Origin: Pontibacillus halophilus JSM 076056 = DSM 19796
GTDB lineage: Bacteria > Bacillota > Bacilli > Bacillales > BH030062
Direction of reading: 5' to 3'
Assembly: GCF_000425205.1 (NCBI RefSeq)
Contig: NZ_AULI01000014.1
Location: 1 to 64,000 of the forward strand
Length of the DNA stretch: 64,000 nucleotides
Part shown: positions 8,504 through 18,359 of the stretch, piece after piece
How positions within the stretch are numbered: position 1 is the stretch's first letter
How the letters are laid out: the number at the start of each line of letters is the position of its first letter
The notes under the pieces: model-generated
Databases searched by the model: none
Told to the model about the DNA's origin: nothing
The model's input: only the letters and a program-made list of their open reading frames with translations
Translations under genes and position numbers: made by a program

Positions 8504-9373
8504 TCACTCCTTACCTAAAGAGTCAATGATTGATTCGACCTCATCTTGCTTCTCTGTTAGGTTTACGATTTGTCGTTCAGTTAGTTCCAATGCAGATTCA
8601 AAGCCTTTACGTAAAGAGCTCTTTGTCGGGAACTTACTTAAGTCAATGCCGAGATTTACAATTGTCTGGGCAATTTCAGGGCGAATCCCTACTAGAATGC
8701 AAGTTGAGCCAATTAAACGCACAGCTTCGGCTGCTTGAATAATGTGGTGAGCAACCATAGTGTCCACGACCGGAACACCTGTAATATCAATTAACACCAC
8801 TTCAGAATGATGTTTAATGACACCGTCCAGCAAGTTCTCCATGATTAATTTCGCGCGCTCTGTGTCGATTGTCCCGATAAGCGGCATAATGGTGATATTC
8901 TCCATGACAGGAATAAGAGGCGCAGACAACTCTTGTAACGCCACTTTCTGTAATGAGACAATATTCTCCCAGCTACCAGAGTACTCGTCCACGAGCTGGT
9001 TGATAATTGGGTCCACCCATTCATCTACCTTCGCTAGCACTTCAGAGAAATAATCTGTATCTACCTTTGTCGATTGACTTAAAATGTAGTTAATCGTCAC
9101 TCGACGGAATGATTGCATCCCATCTGTTAAATAACTTAACGGCCATCCTAAATGAATTAACCGTTCTGCAAATTCTTCTATGTCGTTCATTCCTCCGCGT
9201 TTTTCCAAGCTAGAGAAAATTACATTAACAAACTCACGATTTGTGTTCTCAAATAACTCTTCTGATATAGCAGAAGTGTACTCTTTCGTTTTGGTATTCT
9301 GTATTTCTTCGAGCCACATTCGTACAATTTCATCACTGTTCTCAAGCACTATTTGTTCCAAATTCGTCTCCAT
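8504..9373 (-). CDS. rsbR: Stressosome sensor RsbR (RsbRA type)
   Basis: 289 aa from the ATG at 9373, chosen because CTGGAGG lies 8 bases upstream (a longer upstream frame lacks an RBS). The N-terminal half (about residues 1-150) is the non-haem globin-like turret. The C-terminal STAS domain has both conserved threonine sites, in [11 protein letters not shown] and in VVDTMVAHH. First gene of the rsbRST-UVW-sigB-rsbX operon. A weak sigma-A-like box pair (GTGAAA, 17 bp, CATAAT) lies just upstream on the minus strand, but I do not call it firmly. Confidence 0.96.
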   Translation of the reverse strand: METNLEQIVLENSDEIVRMWLEEIQNTKTKEYTSAISEELFENTNREFVNVIFSSLEKRGGMNDIEEFAERLIHLGWPLSYLTDGMQSFRRVTINYILSQSTKVDTDYFSEVLAKVDEWVDPIINQLVDEYSGSWENIVSLQKVALQELSAPLIPVMENITIMPLIGTIDTERAKLIMENLLDGVIKHHSEVVLIDITGVPVVDTMVAHHIIQAAEAVRLIGSTCILVGIRPEIAQTIVNLGIDLSKFPTKSSLRKGFESALELTERQIVNLTEKQDEVESIIDSLGKE

Positions 9374-9575
9374 GTTCAACCTCCAGAGTTTCACCACAAA
9401 CTCATTATGGTATGTAATAAGAATATTTTCACATCTGAAATTATTATTAGCAAATAATAATCGGCTATAGTAGGAAAGTTTTGTCCAAAGCAGAAAAGAC
9501 AAACGTCTCCCTCTATTTTATCATCTCTTTACTGTTTTCGGCTAACGATAGGTGTATTCCTTGTTTTACCGATTT

Positions 9576-9613
9576 AAATAAAAAAATAAAGCCACCGCAC
9601 AGCGAGTAGCTTT
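9576..9613 (-). terminator. Terminator of ndoAI-ndoA
   Basis: Minus-strand hairpin AAAGCTACTCG / CGGTGGCTTT (with G-T pairs) followed by ATTTTTTTATTT, starting right after the ndoA stop codon. It separates the toxin module from rsbR. Confidence 0.75.
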
Positions 9614-9616
9614 ACT

Positions 9617-9967
9617 TTAGAAATCAATGAGCCCTAAACTTATTTGTACTGCTTCTTCGACCTTAGACATCATCGCGTCGTCTAAGTGCGTAATCTTATC
9701 AGTCAACCGTTGCTTGTCGATTGTTCGAATTTGTTCGAGTAAGATTACGGAGTCTCTTTCAAAACCGTAGCGTTCTGCATCGATTTCTACATGGGTAGGA
9801 AGTTTCGCTTTTTGTATTTGCGCAGTTATGGCAGCCACAATGACTGTCGGACTAAAACGATTTCCGATATTGTTCTGTAAGATAAGTACTGGGCGGACGC
9901 CCCCTTGCTCTGACCCAACTACCGGAGAAAGATCGGCAAAGTATACGTCGCCACGTTTAACGATCAA
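9617..9967 (-). CDS. ndoA: MazF-type endoribonuclease toxin NdoA (EndoA)
   Basis: 116 aa PemK/MazF family. It starts [23 protein letters not shown], the family hallmark, and contains RPVLILQN and TVIVAAIT. The enzyme cuts mRNA at a UACAU-type pentamer in B. subtilis. It follows its antitoxin by 4 bases. The pair sits between alr and rsbR as in B. subtilis, a chromosomal core position rather than a plasmid-maintenance setting. Confidence 0.96.
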   Translation of the reverse strand: MIVKRGDVYFADLSPVVGSEQGGVRPVLILQNNIGNRFSPTVIVAAITAQIQKAKLPTHVEIDAERYGFERDSVILLEQIRTIDKQRLTDKITHLDDAMMSKVEEAVQISLGLIDF

Positions 9968-9971
9968 ATCG

Positions 9972-10253
9972 TTACACCCCGCTCACTAAGCGTTCGCAGG
10001 TCGTTTCTGCCTCCTCTTCAGCTTGGAAAGCCTCTGAAGCAAGGTTTAGGTTGATTTTAGCCATCTCCATATAACCTTGACGCATAGATTCACGAATTTG
10101 ACGTTTTTTGCGTTCACGCAAATACAATTTTGTAGCTTCATGGATAAATTCACTGCGACTTCCATCTTCGAGTTGAATGACATGGTCCAACTCATTAAGA
10201 AGATGTTGTGGTAACTTGATCACGATTTCTTGTGAACCATCGGACACGAACAT
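9972..10253 (-). CDS. ndoAI: Ribbon-helix-helix antitoxin NdoAI (EndoAI)
   Basis: 93 aa. N-terminal ribbon-helix-helix: strand [11 protein letters not shown] followed by helices around [24 protein letters not shown]. The acidic C-terminal tail ([14 protein letters not shown]) would block the NdoA active site. The start is set by GGTGGAGGTGC. It neutralises NdoA and probably represses their shared promoter. Confidence 0.93.
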   Translation of the reverse strand: MFVSDGSQEIVIKLPQHLLNELDHVIQLEDGSRSEFIHEATKLYLRERKKRQIRESMRQGYMEMAKINLNLASEAFQAEEEAETTCERLVSGV

Positions 10254-10305
10254 GCACCTCCACCATCTACTTCAAAAAAACCAGTCTCTTTTTTATTCCA
10301 GTCTA

Positions 10306-10334
10306 ATGATAACACCCTTCTCCCCCCAATGCAA
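10306..10334 (-). promoter_or_regulatory. sigma-A promoter of ndoAI-ndoA
   Basis: Minus-strand TTGCAT (10334-10329), a 17-bp spacer with a G-rich stretch, then TATCAT (10311-10306). It is about 50 bases upstream of the ndoAI start. Confidence 0.7.
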
Positions 10335-10429
10335 AGCTATATTGGGCATTTTTTATCCAAAATACGCTTTATAATGACAAAAACAGGGGATATAAATGTA
10401 ATAATGGCATTTCTTAGAGTCTAGGATGT

Positions 10430-11590
10430 CTACCTTGCCCCATTTTGCGACCCGATTGTCTTTCCGTCCTGGACGAATACCCTTGGGACCCGGTAGCTGA
10501 TCATACAAGTCACTTCATAATTAATCGTGTCCAAGTGTGCTGCAATTTCATCCGAGGTAATTTCTTCCTCTTCTTGCCTTCCTATGAACGTGACGTGTGT
10601 CCCAATTGGATATTGCTGGTCTAAACGAATCATAATTTGATCCATACACACCTTTCCAACAATCGGACAGCGTTTCCCATTTACAAGCACATCCGTACCT
10701 TGTAGACTTCGTTTCCACCCATCTGCATAGCCGAGCGGAACCGTACCAATCCATTCCTCATCACTGGTCACATAGGTCGCACCGTAGCTAATGGCTTCTC
10801 CTTTAGGTAGTTGCTTCACATGAATGAGCTTGCTGTGCAGCGATAGCGCTGGTTCTAGGGGCATAATGTCCATCGCCTTCACATCAGGAGAAGGATACAA
10901 CCCATACATACCTATGCCGAAACGAACGTAATGATTCATCGTTTCCGGAAAGCGCATGGCTGTAGCACTATTCCCCGTATGAATCTCTACATCGCCACTC
11001 CATCGCTCTTGGAACGCGGATAGCAATAAATCGAAGCGTTCTTGCTGTTCGTGAAAGTAGGTCGCGTCTTCCTCATCCGCTGTCGCAAAATGAGTAAATA
11101 CGCCGTCCAGTGTATACAAGGAAGTGTCTAAAGCAGTTAACAGCTCGTCCATTTCCTTTACTGTCCGAATGCCAATCCGCCCCATCCCTGTATCCCATTT
11201 CATATGAATTGATAATGGACACGTAGGCGAGAGACTTTGACCCGCTTCTTCAATCCACTCCGGCTGAAAAGCAGTCAGCGAAATCTTCTCACGAGCTGCA
11301 ATAGCGGCATCTTCAGGACGAACCCAACCCATGACTAAGATTGGAGCCTTTATCCCTTCCTCACGGAGACGAATTGCTTCATCCAATAAGGCGACTGCAA
11401 ATCCCTTTACTCCAGCAGCTTCTGCTGCCTTAGCAACTTGTATATCCCCATGTCCATAGGCGTTTGCTTTGACTACTGCGTAGATTCCTGTTTGTTCAGG
11501 AAGTGTTTGCTTTAATTCGTATATATTGTGTTGGATACGAGACAAATCAATCTCTGCCCAACTATCTCTATAATAAGTTTCAACAGACAA
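10430..11590 (-). CDS. alr: Alanine racemase
   Basis: 386 aa, fold type III PLP enzyme. The lysine binding PLP is in AVVKANAYGHG (near residue 42). RFGIGMYGLYPS and the catalytic tyrosine region ISYGATYV follow, with VGKVCMDQ near residue 305. It interconverts L- and D-alanine for peptidoglycan and spore germination control. RBS AGAGGAGAACTGGCTT. Own promoter and flanking terminators indicate a monocistronic or ndo-linked unit. Confidence 0.96.
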   Translation of the reverse strand: MSVETYYRDSWAEIDLSRIQHNIYELKQTLPEQTGIYAVVKANAYGHGDIQVAKAAEAAGVKGFAVALLDEAIRLREEGIKAPILVMGWVRPEDAAIAAREKISLTAFQPEWIEEAGQSLSPTCPLSIHMKWDTGMGRIGIRTVKEMDELLTALDTSLYTLDGVFTHFATADEEDATYFHEQQERFDLLLSAFQERWSGDVEIHTGNSATAMRFPETMNHYVRFGIGMYGLYPSPDVKAMDIMPLEPALSLHSKLIHVKQLPKGEAISYGATYVTSDEEWIGTVPLGYADGWKRSLQGTDVLVNGKRCPIVGKVCMDQIMIRLDQQYPIGTHVTFIGRQEEEEITSDEIAAHLDTINYEVTCMISYRVPRVFVQDGKTIGSQNGAR

Positions 11591-11626
11591 GCCAGTTCTC
11601 CTCTCTTAAATTACCCCTTACTTTAC

Positions 11627-11655
11627 ATTATTAATGGATGAAGAACGGGTGTCAA
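11627..11655 (-). promoter_or_regulatory. Probable sigma-A promoter of alr
   Basis: Minus-strand TTGACA (11655-11650, consensus), a 17-bp spacer, then AATAAT (11632-11627), about 37 bases upstream of the alr start codon. Confidence 0.65.
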
Positions 11656-11663
11656 CTTCAATA

Positions 11664-11710
11664 GAAAAGCAGACTCGACCTGTACTGAATCACGGAATCG
11701 AGTCTGCTTC
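11664..11710 (-). terminator. Terminator downstream of the ydcC-type lipoprotein gene
   Basis: Arms AAGCAGACTCGA and TCGAGTCTGCTT form a 12-bp stem on the minus strand followed by TTCTATT. The same stem precedes the alr promoter. Confidence 0.7.
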
Positions 11711-11721
11711 AACCTACTCTA

Positions 11722-12741
11722 TTACTTAATCGCTGTACCTTGGACAGATTGTGCCACTTCAATCATTTCTTCCTTCGTTAAATCCTCACTCGCCAAATAG
11801 AAGTTCATCCCGTTGTAGTTCCACTCTAGAGAAGTTTCAGTCCACGCGCCGACTGTAAACCCTAAATCAACTGGGTCCCCATTGACTTGTACTGGAACTG
11901 TTGCACTAGCTGGATAAGCTCCAACAGATTCCTCAATTAACGTGTAGGATTTCTCCCCTTCGAAGGATAGAATGACACGTTGTCCATTTTCCATTTCTAC
12001 TTGTGTCTCATCAACAAGCTGAGCATCTCCTACGTTCTGGACTGGGTAGAGAATGCTGAACGAGTTCGTCTGCTCTTCCCCTGCCATCACAGGAATGCCT
12101 AAGGCACCACTCGTCATGTTCTTCTCTGTCGTAAAGGCATCATCACTGAATTGTGCATCAAGCTCAAATGAATCAAACTTCACTTCAACAAGCGGGTTCA
12201 TGTCCTTGTCTAACACTTTAACCATGAGAGGCGTTAAACTCTTCTTATCGAAATAGATTTCTTGGTACGGAAGGTTTTTGCTATTTTGATAGTTTGTCTT
12301 CGTTTGGAAGACATAGTATTCTTCATCTGACTTAAATTTCGCTTCTGAATCCGCTAGAATGTCGTTCACAAGTGATTCATAAAGGTAAGGTTGGCTGCTG
12401 TTCTTTGGCCAATCGCTTTGGAACTTGTAGCTCTTATTTAATGCAGGCGTCAGAACAAAGACTCCTTCTTCATTCTTGAGAATGATTTGGCTCCCTTTCT
12501 CGTCACTTTCGTTCTTAAGCGCGACTCGGTAGTAATCTTTCTTTTTATGCCAAATTTCAATGTCATACGTCTGTGCTTCTTGGCCCGTATTCAGTGTCAT
12601 TGAAGCCTCTGTTTTATACGAGCTCATGTCTTCTAGCTTCTTCTCCAGATTCTTAACGACGTCTTCTTTCGACTTCTCTCCACAGGCTGCTAGAAGCAAA
12701 AGCAAGGCTGCCATGAACATAAAAAGCCATTTTTTATTCAT
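11722..12741 (-). CDS. ydcC: Outer-membrane-lipoprotein-carrier-like lipoprotein (YdcC/LolA fold)
   Basis: 339 aa lipoprotein. The start is the ATG at 12741 (GGAG 8 bases upstream); a GTG two codons earlier is too close to the RBS. Signal peptide with lipobox LLAAC (Cys near residue 19-20). The mature part resembles LolA/LppX-type lipid-binding domains (DUF4367-like C-terminus) and fits B. subtilis YdcC, also located next to alr and acpS. Function is not established; anchoring on the outer face of the membrane is inferred from the lipobox. Confidence 0.85.
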   Translation of the reverse strand: MNKKWLFMFMAALLLLLAACGEKSKEDVVKNLEKKLEDMSSYKTEASMTLNTGQEAQTYDIEIWHKKKDYYRVALKNESDEKGSQIILKNEEGVFVLTPALNKSYKFQSDWPKNSSQPYLYESLVNDILADSEAKFKSDEEYYVFQTKTNYQNSKNLPYQEIYFDKKSLTPLMVKVLDKDMNPLVEVKFDSFELDAQFSDDAFTTEKNMTSGALGIPVMAGEEQTNSFSILYPVQNVGDAQLVDETQVEMENGQRVILSFEGEKSYTLIEESVGAYPASATVPVQVNGDPVDLGFTVGAWTETSLEWNYNGMNFYLASEDLTKEEMIEVAQSVQGTAIK

Positions 12742-12796
12742 TCTCACAACTCCTTTGTCTCATTTCAAAGGACAAAGGGAACGAATACCAAGCCAA

Positions 12797-14308
12797 TTAA
12801 GAACGTGTACGAATGACGCGACCTATACCTTCAATTAAATCTGTTGCAAGAAGATCATAATGGGAATGCTTTTCTTCGACGAGGAGATCAGCCGCTCGCC
12901 CATGAATAAAGCATGCATTGTTCAATGCAGCGTATAACGGCTGGTCTTGCATGAGCATCGTGAGCACAATGCCTGTGAGCACATCCCCACTCCCACCTTT
13001 CGCAAGTGCTTGATTACCAGTGGTTGTTACCCATTGCTGCCCACTCTGGTCTGTCACAATCGTAAAAGCCCCTTTCAAGATGACAGAAACGCCATTCTCT
13101 ACAGCAAATTGCCTTACATAACGGAAAGGTTGTTTAAGTAGGTCTGCTACGGATACATCGAGTAGCCGTGCCATTTCTCCGGGATGAGGAGTCAGGATAG
13201 TTGGTGCGCTTCGCTCCTTAAGTTCGTGGAGCACATTCACAAGCGCCGTTAATCCGTCTGCATCAATGACGAGTGGACCTTCTGTCGACCGAAGCGCACG
13301 AGTAAGCAATTGTTGTGCTTCTTCATGCGTCCCAAGCCCCATTCCAAATGCCACTCCGTCATAAGAGTCAAAGTCTAGGTCTTTCAACTCGTTTATAAAG
13401 CCATCCTTTTGTTCTAATGGAACAAACGTTGCTTCAGTAACGAGTGGTGAAATCGCTGGAATGCTCTCTTTCGTAGTGGCAACGGTGAGTAAGCCCGCTC
13501 CTGACCTTAGCGCCGCCCTTGCTGTCATCGCAACGGAACCAGGCATTGGAACCGAGCCTCCAACGACGAGCCCCTTTCCAAACGTCCCCTTATGTGCGAA
13601 GGGTGATCGCTCTGGAAGAGTCTGACGGACTTCTTTCTCTCCCCATAGATTTCGAACTGGCATGTCCGGCTTCTGGAATAACCCGATATCAACTTCGACC
13701 CTCTCTCCATAATAAGGAGCTGTCTGCTGTAAGAAGGCAGAGACTTTCGGAAAGTGAATGGTGTACGTCCTTGTAGCCTTAATAGCTAAATCAACGTCGA
13801 CCCCTTCGTCAGCTGGTAAACCACTCGGTACATCAACGGCAAGTATCGATTGGTTCCAATCATTTAGGAGTGTGATGATTGTGCGATAGGGCTCTCTCAC
13901 TTCCCCCTTGATCCCAAGACCAAGCATGGCATCAATGAAGATCGGCTGACCCTTGCTAAGCTCAATTAGCGTCTCTTTACTCTCCCATTCGTGTATGCTC
14001 ACGTCGAGCGCTTGTAGCAATGAAAGGTGATAAGCGGCGTCACCACTGATTCTCTCAGGGCTTTGACAAAGAAGGACAGAAACTTGGAACCCCCGTTGTG
14101 CGAGCACCCGAGCAATCACAAAGCCATCTCCTCCATTGTTTCCTTTCCCCGCTAGAACGAGCATAGGTTGAGTGGTCGGGTATGAGGACGAGATGTGATT
14201 AGCCATTGCTCTCCCTGCATTCTCCATTAATACTCGACCTTCTAGCCCGCAGTCATTCATCGTATAGGCGTCTAATTCGTACATTTCTTTGGCGGTAACG
14301 ATGTTCAA
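12797..14308 (-). CDS. nnrD: Bifunctional NAD(P)HX epimerase / ADP-dependent NAD(P)HX dehydratase
   Basis: 503 aa. The N-terminal YjeF_N epimerase domain (residues 1-215) has GNNGGDGFVIAR. The C-terminal ribokinase-like dehydratase domain has LTPHPGEMARLL and the catalytic GGSGDVLTGI near residue 440. Together they repair hydrated NADH and NADPH. It lies between acpS and ydcC, a common Bacillaceae arrangement. Confidence 0.94.
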   Translation of the reverse strand: MNIVTAKEMYELDAYTMNDCGLEGRVLMENAGRAMANHISSSYPTTQPMLVLAGKGNNGGDGFVIARVLAQRGFQVSVLLCQSPERISGDAAYHLSLLQALDVSIHEWESKETLIELSKGQPIFIDAMLGLGIKGEVREPYRTIITLLNDWNQSILAVDVPSGLPADEGVDVDLAIKATRTYTIHFPKVSAFLQQTAPYYGERVEVDIGLFQKPDMPVRNLWGEKEVRQTLPERSPFAHKGTFGKGLVVGGSVPMPGSVAMTARAALRSGAGLLTVATTKESIPAISPLVTEATFVPLEQKDGFINELKDLDFDSYDGVAFGMGLGTHEEAQQLLTRALRSTEGPLVIDADGLTALVNVLHELKERSAPTILTPHPGEMARLLDVSVADLLKQPFRYVRQFAVENGVSVILKGAFTIVTDQSGQQWVTTTGNQALAKGGSGDVLTGIVLTMLMQDQPLYAALNNACFIHGRAADLLVEEKHSHYDLLATDLIEGIGRVIRTRS

Positions 14309-14377
14309 TTTGTTCCCTCCTACCCGCAGTAAACTATATGAGACAAACTGGTCGTTTATGCAGACTAGCCTGACAAG

Positions 14378-14743
14378 CTAGTCGCGACTCTCGATGATTA
14401 CTTGAGCCAAGGCGTGCCCTTCGCTATGTGCAATCGACACCCAAATTTGATGCTCTACCCCACGCACAGACATATAGGGAGCACCCTCTTCTCCAGTTAA
14501 TACTTCAATATCTTGGAACGAATATGCTTTACCAATTCCAGTACCAGCAGCTTTCACAAATGCTTCCTTCGCAGCAAATCTACCCGATAGATATTCGAGC
14601 TTCCGCTTATCAGACTGAAACGCTTGGTAACGCTCACGCTCTCTTTCCGTCAATGTCCGCTGAACAAATTTCTCTGGATGACGGACCCATTTTTCTTTCA
14701 CTCGTTCTAGTTCAATTAAATCAATGCCCATCCCTTTAATCAT
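14378..14743 (-). CDS. acpS: Holo-[acyl-carrier-protein] synthase AcpS
   Basis: 121 aa. Magnesium-binding GMGIDLIELERV at the N-terminus and the signature SGRFAAKEAFVKA near residue 55 identify AcpS. It transfers 4'-phosphopantetheine from CoA to apo-ACP for fatty acid synthesis. First gene of the acpS-nnrD-ydcC minus-strand group and divergent from the rhomboid gene. Confidence 0.96.
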   Translation of the reverse strand: MIKGMGIDLIELERVKEKWVRHPEKFVQRTLTERERERYQAFQSDKRKLEYLSGRFAAKEAFVKAAGTGIGKAYSFQDIEVLTGEEGAPYMSVRGVEHQIWVSIAHSEGHALAQVIIESRD

Positions 14744-14851
14744 TCAATACCACCAACCCTTTCGTTTTATGCGTTGGAATGTTTACGTGACATGTTGTAT
14801 GGCAAAACCATGTATAATGGAAATAGACCTATAACAAAGGAGATTCTCTCT

Positions 14852-15616
14852 ATGTTCTTTCGTACAGAATCTTTCAAAGATTTCATAACTTTTTATCCTG
14901 TTGTGACGGTCATTGTTGCAGTTAATTTGCTTCTTTGGCTGTTCAGTGGATTTTTAGAGATTCCACTTTTTGTCCGTTTCGTCGATTTCGGTGTAGGGTT
15001 CAACCTAAAGATATCAAATGGAGAATGGTGGCGTCTCTTTACACCCATCTTCCTTCATGACCAAAGTTCAGTCGGACACGTACTATTTAACAGTTTCTCT
15101 CTTGTGTTGTTCGGGCCGGCACTTGAACAAATGCTCGGTAAAGTTAAGTTTATGATTGGATATGTAGGTGCAGGGGTTATTGGCAACATTGGGACCTATT
15201 TGTTTGCACCAGATATTTATTTACACCTAGGAGCATCAGGCTCCATTTACGGTCTCTTTGGATTCTACCTCTTCATGATTTTGTTCCGACAACGATTAAT
15301 TGATGAATCCAGTAAGCAAATCGTAACTGTCATCTTAGTAATTGGCATAATTATGACGTTTCTCCGTTCTGGTATCAACATTTACGGCCACTTATTTGGA
15401 TTTCTTGGGGGACTTCTGTTAGCGCCTCTTCTACTTATCAACGCCAAACCTTTCTCTCCTTGGAGGAATGAGCGGAGGAGACGTGATGATCATGAGTATG
15501 GCTTTGACCCGAACCGGTGGTCGAAGCGAAATCAACTGAAGCGTAAGTATACGCGTTATGCCATCTGGGCGGTCATCCTTATTATTCTGCTCCTTGGATT
15601 GATTAAGCCATTCTAA
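14852..15616 (+). CDS. Rhomboid family intramembrane serine protease (YdcA)
   Basis: 254 aa from the ATG at 14852 (RBS AAAGGAG). Six or so membrane segments. The catalytic serine is in LGASGSIYGLFG and the histidine in NIYGHLFGFLGG, so the catalytic dyad is intact. C-terminus is basic and ends with a last transmembrane helix. Position next to acpS matches B. subtilis ydcA. Substrate unknown. Confidence 0.92.
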   Translation: MFFRTESFKDFITFYPVVTVIVAVNLLLWLFSGFLEIPLFVRFVDFGVGFNLKISNGEWWRLFTPIFLHDQSSVGHVLFNSFSLVLFGPALEQMLGKVKFMIGYVGAGVIGNIGTYLFAPDIYLHLGASGSIYGLFGFYLFMILFRQRLIDESSKQIVTVILVIGIIMTFLRSGINIYGHLFGFLGGLLLAPLLLINAKPFSPWRNERRRRDDHEYGFDPNRWSKRNQLKRKYTRYAIWAVILIILLLGLIKPF

Positions 15617-15622
15617 TTAAAC

Positions 15623-15660
15623 AAAAAGACCGCCCTGTTAGCAGGACGGTCTTCTTTATT
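15623..15660. terminator. Bidirectional terminator between rhomboid gene and cshA
   Basis: AAGACCGCCCTG and CAGGACGGTCTT form an interrupted stem with loop TTAG, flanked by A-rich sequence on the left and T-rich on the right, between two convergent genes. Confidence 0.8.
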
Positions 15661-15662
15661 CT

Positions 15663-17192
15663 TTAGCGATTATTTGAGTTTGATGGGCGTTTGTTGCCTT
15701 GGAATTTGCGGTTACGAGAGCCGCCACTTCCACCTTTGCCACTACGGTTACGATCGCCGCCACCGCGGTAAGATTTATCACCGTATTTCTTAGGACCATA
15801 GTTACCTTTCTTGCGGTCAAAGTTACGTCCGCCATTACGGCCTCCGCCTTTACCACCACGAGGTCCTTTGACACTGATTGGCGCGATAGAAGTTAGCTCA
15901 ACAGGTACATTGCGGCGTTTCTTCGTTAGCATCTTCAATGCTGCAGAAACAACCGTTGCAGGATCATACTGCTCAAGCAGTTCGTCTGCTGTACCACGGT
16001 AAGAGTCAAGATTCTCATCTTCAACAGCTTTCACAAGCTTATCTTTCGCAATTTGCTGTTGGCCTTGAAGCGCCTCATCAAGTGTAGGCATCTGTAGGCG
16101 TGTCATCTTCTTCTGAGTTGTCTTCTCAATGATACCTAGGTGTCCAGTTTCTCTTGGTGTTACGAAGGAAACTGCATACCCTTCTTTACCCGCACGACCT
16201 GTACGTCCAATACGGTGTACATAGCTTTCTGGGTCTTGAGGGATATCAAAGTTGTATACGTGCGTTACGCCAGAAATATCAAGACCACGTGCTGCAACGT
16301 CTGTTGCTACTAGTACTTCGACACCACCGCGCTTAAATTTCTTCAGTACCGACATACGTTTTCCTTGGGATAGGTCACCGTGAATTCCTTCAGCGCGGAA
16401 GCCACGAGCACCAAGGCCATCTGTAATTTCGTCTACACGTTTCTTCGTGCGACCGAATACGATGGCAAGCTCTGGTGTATGAACATCAAGCAAGCGCGTT
16501 AGCGTATCGAATTTCTCGCTGTCTTTTACTTCAACGAAGTATTGGTCAATCTTATCAACTGTAAGCTGTTTTGCTTTCAGTTTTACCGTTTCTGGCTTCT
16601 TCATCATGTTTTGTGCAATATCGTGGATTGCCTTAGGCATCGTGGCAGAGAACAATAGTGTTTGTCGTTGCATCGGAATCGCCTTAAGGATGTCCTTGAT
16701 ATCATCAATGAAGCCCATGTTAAGCATTTCATCCGCCTCATCCAATACAGTTGTATGAATGTTTGAGAGTTGGATTGTGCCGCGACGAATATGGTCAAGT
16801 AGACGTCCTGGTGTAGCTACAACCACTTGTGGTCCAGCTTTCAGTTCGCGAATTTGGCGACCCATATCTGTACCGCCGTAAACAGGAAGGATCTTAACCC
16901 CTTTATATTTACCATATTTATGAAGTTCAGTTCCAACCTGCATAGCAAGCTCACGAGTTGGTGCAATGACAAGTCCTTGAACCTTCTTCATGTCTTGGTT
17001 GATCTTCTCGATCATCGGAATACCAAACGCCGCTGTTTTCCCGGTACCTGTCTGTGCTTGACCGATTACGTCTCTTCCGTCCATTGCTAGCGGTATGGTT
17101 TGTTCTTGTATAGGTGTTGCCTCTTCAAAACCAAGCTCTAAAACAGCCTTAAGAACCGGCTTTGAAAGTCCTAATGAATTAAATGTTGTCAC
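15663..17192 (-). CDS. cshA: DEAD-box ATP-dependent RNA helicase CshA
   Basis: 509 aa. Q motif [14 protein letters not shown], Walker [28 protein letters not shown] and [13 protein letters not shown] are all present. The C-terminal 80 residues are rich in Gly, Arg, Asn and Lys, as expected for the RNA-binding tail of CshA, which works with the RNA degradosome and at low temperature. It has its own promoter and a long leader with a terminator-like hairpin. Confidence 0.95.
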   Translation of the reverse strand: MTTFNSLGLSKPVLKAVLELGFEEATPIQEQTIPLAMDGRDVIGQAQTGTGKTAAFGIPMIEKINQDMKKVQGLVIAPTRELAMQVGTELHKYGKYKGVKILPVYGGTDMGRQIRELKAGPQVVVATPGRLLDHIRRGTIQLSNIHTTVLDEADEMLNMGFIDDIKDILKAIPMQRQTLLFSATMPKAIHDIAQNMMKKPETVKLKAKQLTVDKIDQYFVEVKDSEKFDTLTRLLDVHTPELAIVFGRTKKRVDEITDGLGARGFRAEGIHGDLSQGKRMSVLKKFKRGGVEVLVATDVAARGLDISGVTHVYNFDIPQDPESYVHRIGRTGRAGKEGYAVSFVTPRETGHLGIIEKTTQKKMTRLQMPTLDEALQGQQQIAKDKLVKAVEDENLDSYRGTADELLEQYDPATVVSAALKMLTKKRRNVPVELTSIAPISVKGPRGGKGGGRNGGRNFDRKKGNYGPKKYGDKSYRGGGDRNRSGKGGSGGSRNRKFQGNKRPSNSNNR

Positions 17193-17243
17193 TTATATTT
17201 CTACTCCTTTATTGTCTTCTTTGTATCCCAAAGAAAAACACGT

Positions 17244-17283
17244 AAAAAAAGCCGTCCCCATACATATCAAGGAAGAGGCTTTC
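17244..17283 (-). promoter_or_regulatory. Terminator-like hairpin in the cshA leader
   Basis: On the minus strand AAAGCC pairs with GGCTTT, an inner TTCC pairs with GGGA, and seven T follow directly. The hairpin lies between the cshA promoter and start codon, where a plain terminator would abolish expression, so an attenuator or protein-controlled leader is a reasonable inference. Confidence 0.5.
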
Positions 17284-17303
17284 GGTACGATTGCTTTTTT
17301 TCC

Positions 17304-17332
17304 ATTCTATCACACTCGACGCTCGTCGGCAA
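17304..17332 (-). promoter_or_regulatory. sigma-A promoter of cshA
   Basis: Minus-strand TTGCCG (17332-17327), a 17-bp spacer, then TAGAAT (17309-17304). Transcription would start near 17297, giving a leader of about 105 bases. Confidence 0.7.
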
Positions 17333-17410
17333 TTGAACTTGTTAAAGATGGAAATGCTTTTCCCTCTAAACCGTGGTAAAATAAGTATATCTTGTATCAG
17401 GAGTGGTAAG

Positions 17411-18337
17411 TTGGATAAACCTTCCTTCAGCCCGTATTTCGCTATTGGTATTGGTGTTCTGTCTGTTTCGAGTGCAGCCATCTTCGTAAAGCTTGCGAAC
17501 GGCACGCCTCCATCTATAATCGCAATGTATCGATTGGTGATTGCCGTCTTACTTATGCTTCCTTATGTAGTATTTTCTAAACGCCACGAATTTAAACACA
17601 TATCTAAAAAAGACTGGATTTACTCTGGACTAGCCGGCGTTTTTCTAGCATTTCACTTTATTCTTTGGTTCGAGTCATTGAGGTATACGTCTGTAGCAAG
17701 TTCGGTCGTTCTCGTAACGCTTCAGCCTATCTTCGCCTTTATTGGAACCTACATTTTCTTTAAAGAAAGGTTTACAATTGGGGCGTTAGTTAGTATGCTC
17801 ATAGCCATTACAGGTAGCGTTCTGATTAGTTGGGGCGACTTTCAAATTAGCGGCTGGGCATTGTTTGGGGATATCCTCGCTTTAGCCGGAGCAATTATGG
17901 TTACAGGGTATTTCCTTCTTGGTCAAGGAATTCGAAAGCGACTTTCTCTTATGACCTATACCTTTATCGTGTATGGAGCGAGTTCTCTTACATTAATCGG
18001 ATACAACTTGCTCCTTAACCAACCTTTTACTGGGTTTCCAGCTGATCATTGGCTCCTATTCCTAGCCCTTGCCATCATCCCGACTTTCTTCGGTCACACG
18101 CTGTTTAACTGGGCCTTAAAATGGGTAAGCACATCTACGATATCAGCAAGCATTTTGTTTGAGCCAGTTGGTGCGTCTATTTTGGCTTATTTCATACTCG
18201 GAGAACAAGTGACCCTAACACAATGGCTTGGTGGGACGATTATTCTTCTAGGGCTTGGCTTATTTATCTCTTCCACCTCTCGGAAGCGACGAGCAACACC
18301 CCCTTCTCCTTCACATGAGGGCGAGGGATTTCATTGA
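17411..18337 (+). CDS. EamA/DMT family transporter
   Basis: 308 aa from a TTG at 17411, selected because AGGAG lies 7 bases upstream and the first membrane helix follows at once. Ten predicted hydrophobic segments arranged as two EamA repeats (for example AAIFVKLANGTPPSIIAMYR in the first and FGHTLFNWALKWVS in the second). Members export small metabolites or amino acids; substrate cannot be read from sequence. A degV-family gene follows 22 bases later. Confidence 0.88.
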   Translation: MDKPSFSPYFAIGIGVLSVSSAAIFVKLANGTPPSIIAMYRLVIAVLLMLPYVVFSKRHEFKHISKKDWIYSGLAGVFLAFHFILWFESLRYTSVASSVVLVTLQPIFAFIGTYIFFKERFTIGALVSMLIAITGSVLISWGDFQISGWALFGDILALAGAIMVTGYFLLGQGIRKRLSLMTYTFIVYGASSLTLIGYNLLLNQPFTGFPADHWLLFLALAIIPTFFGHTLFNWALKWVSTSTISASILFEPVGASILAYFILGEQVTLTQWLGGTIILLGLGLFISSTSRKRRATPPSPSHEGEGFH

Positions 18338-18359
18338 TATTTATAAAGCAGGTGAGTAC

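Noticed and set aside
9617-10253. Toxin-antitoxin pair as evidence of a mobile island
   Set aside because: ndoAI-ndoA occupies the conserved chromosomal position between alr and rsbR, as in B. subtilis.
15656-16002. Reading frames with repeated Val/Ala or Pro/Arg around the cshA 3' end
   Set aside because: They arise from the Gly/Arg-rich repeat codons of the CshA tail read in other frames.
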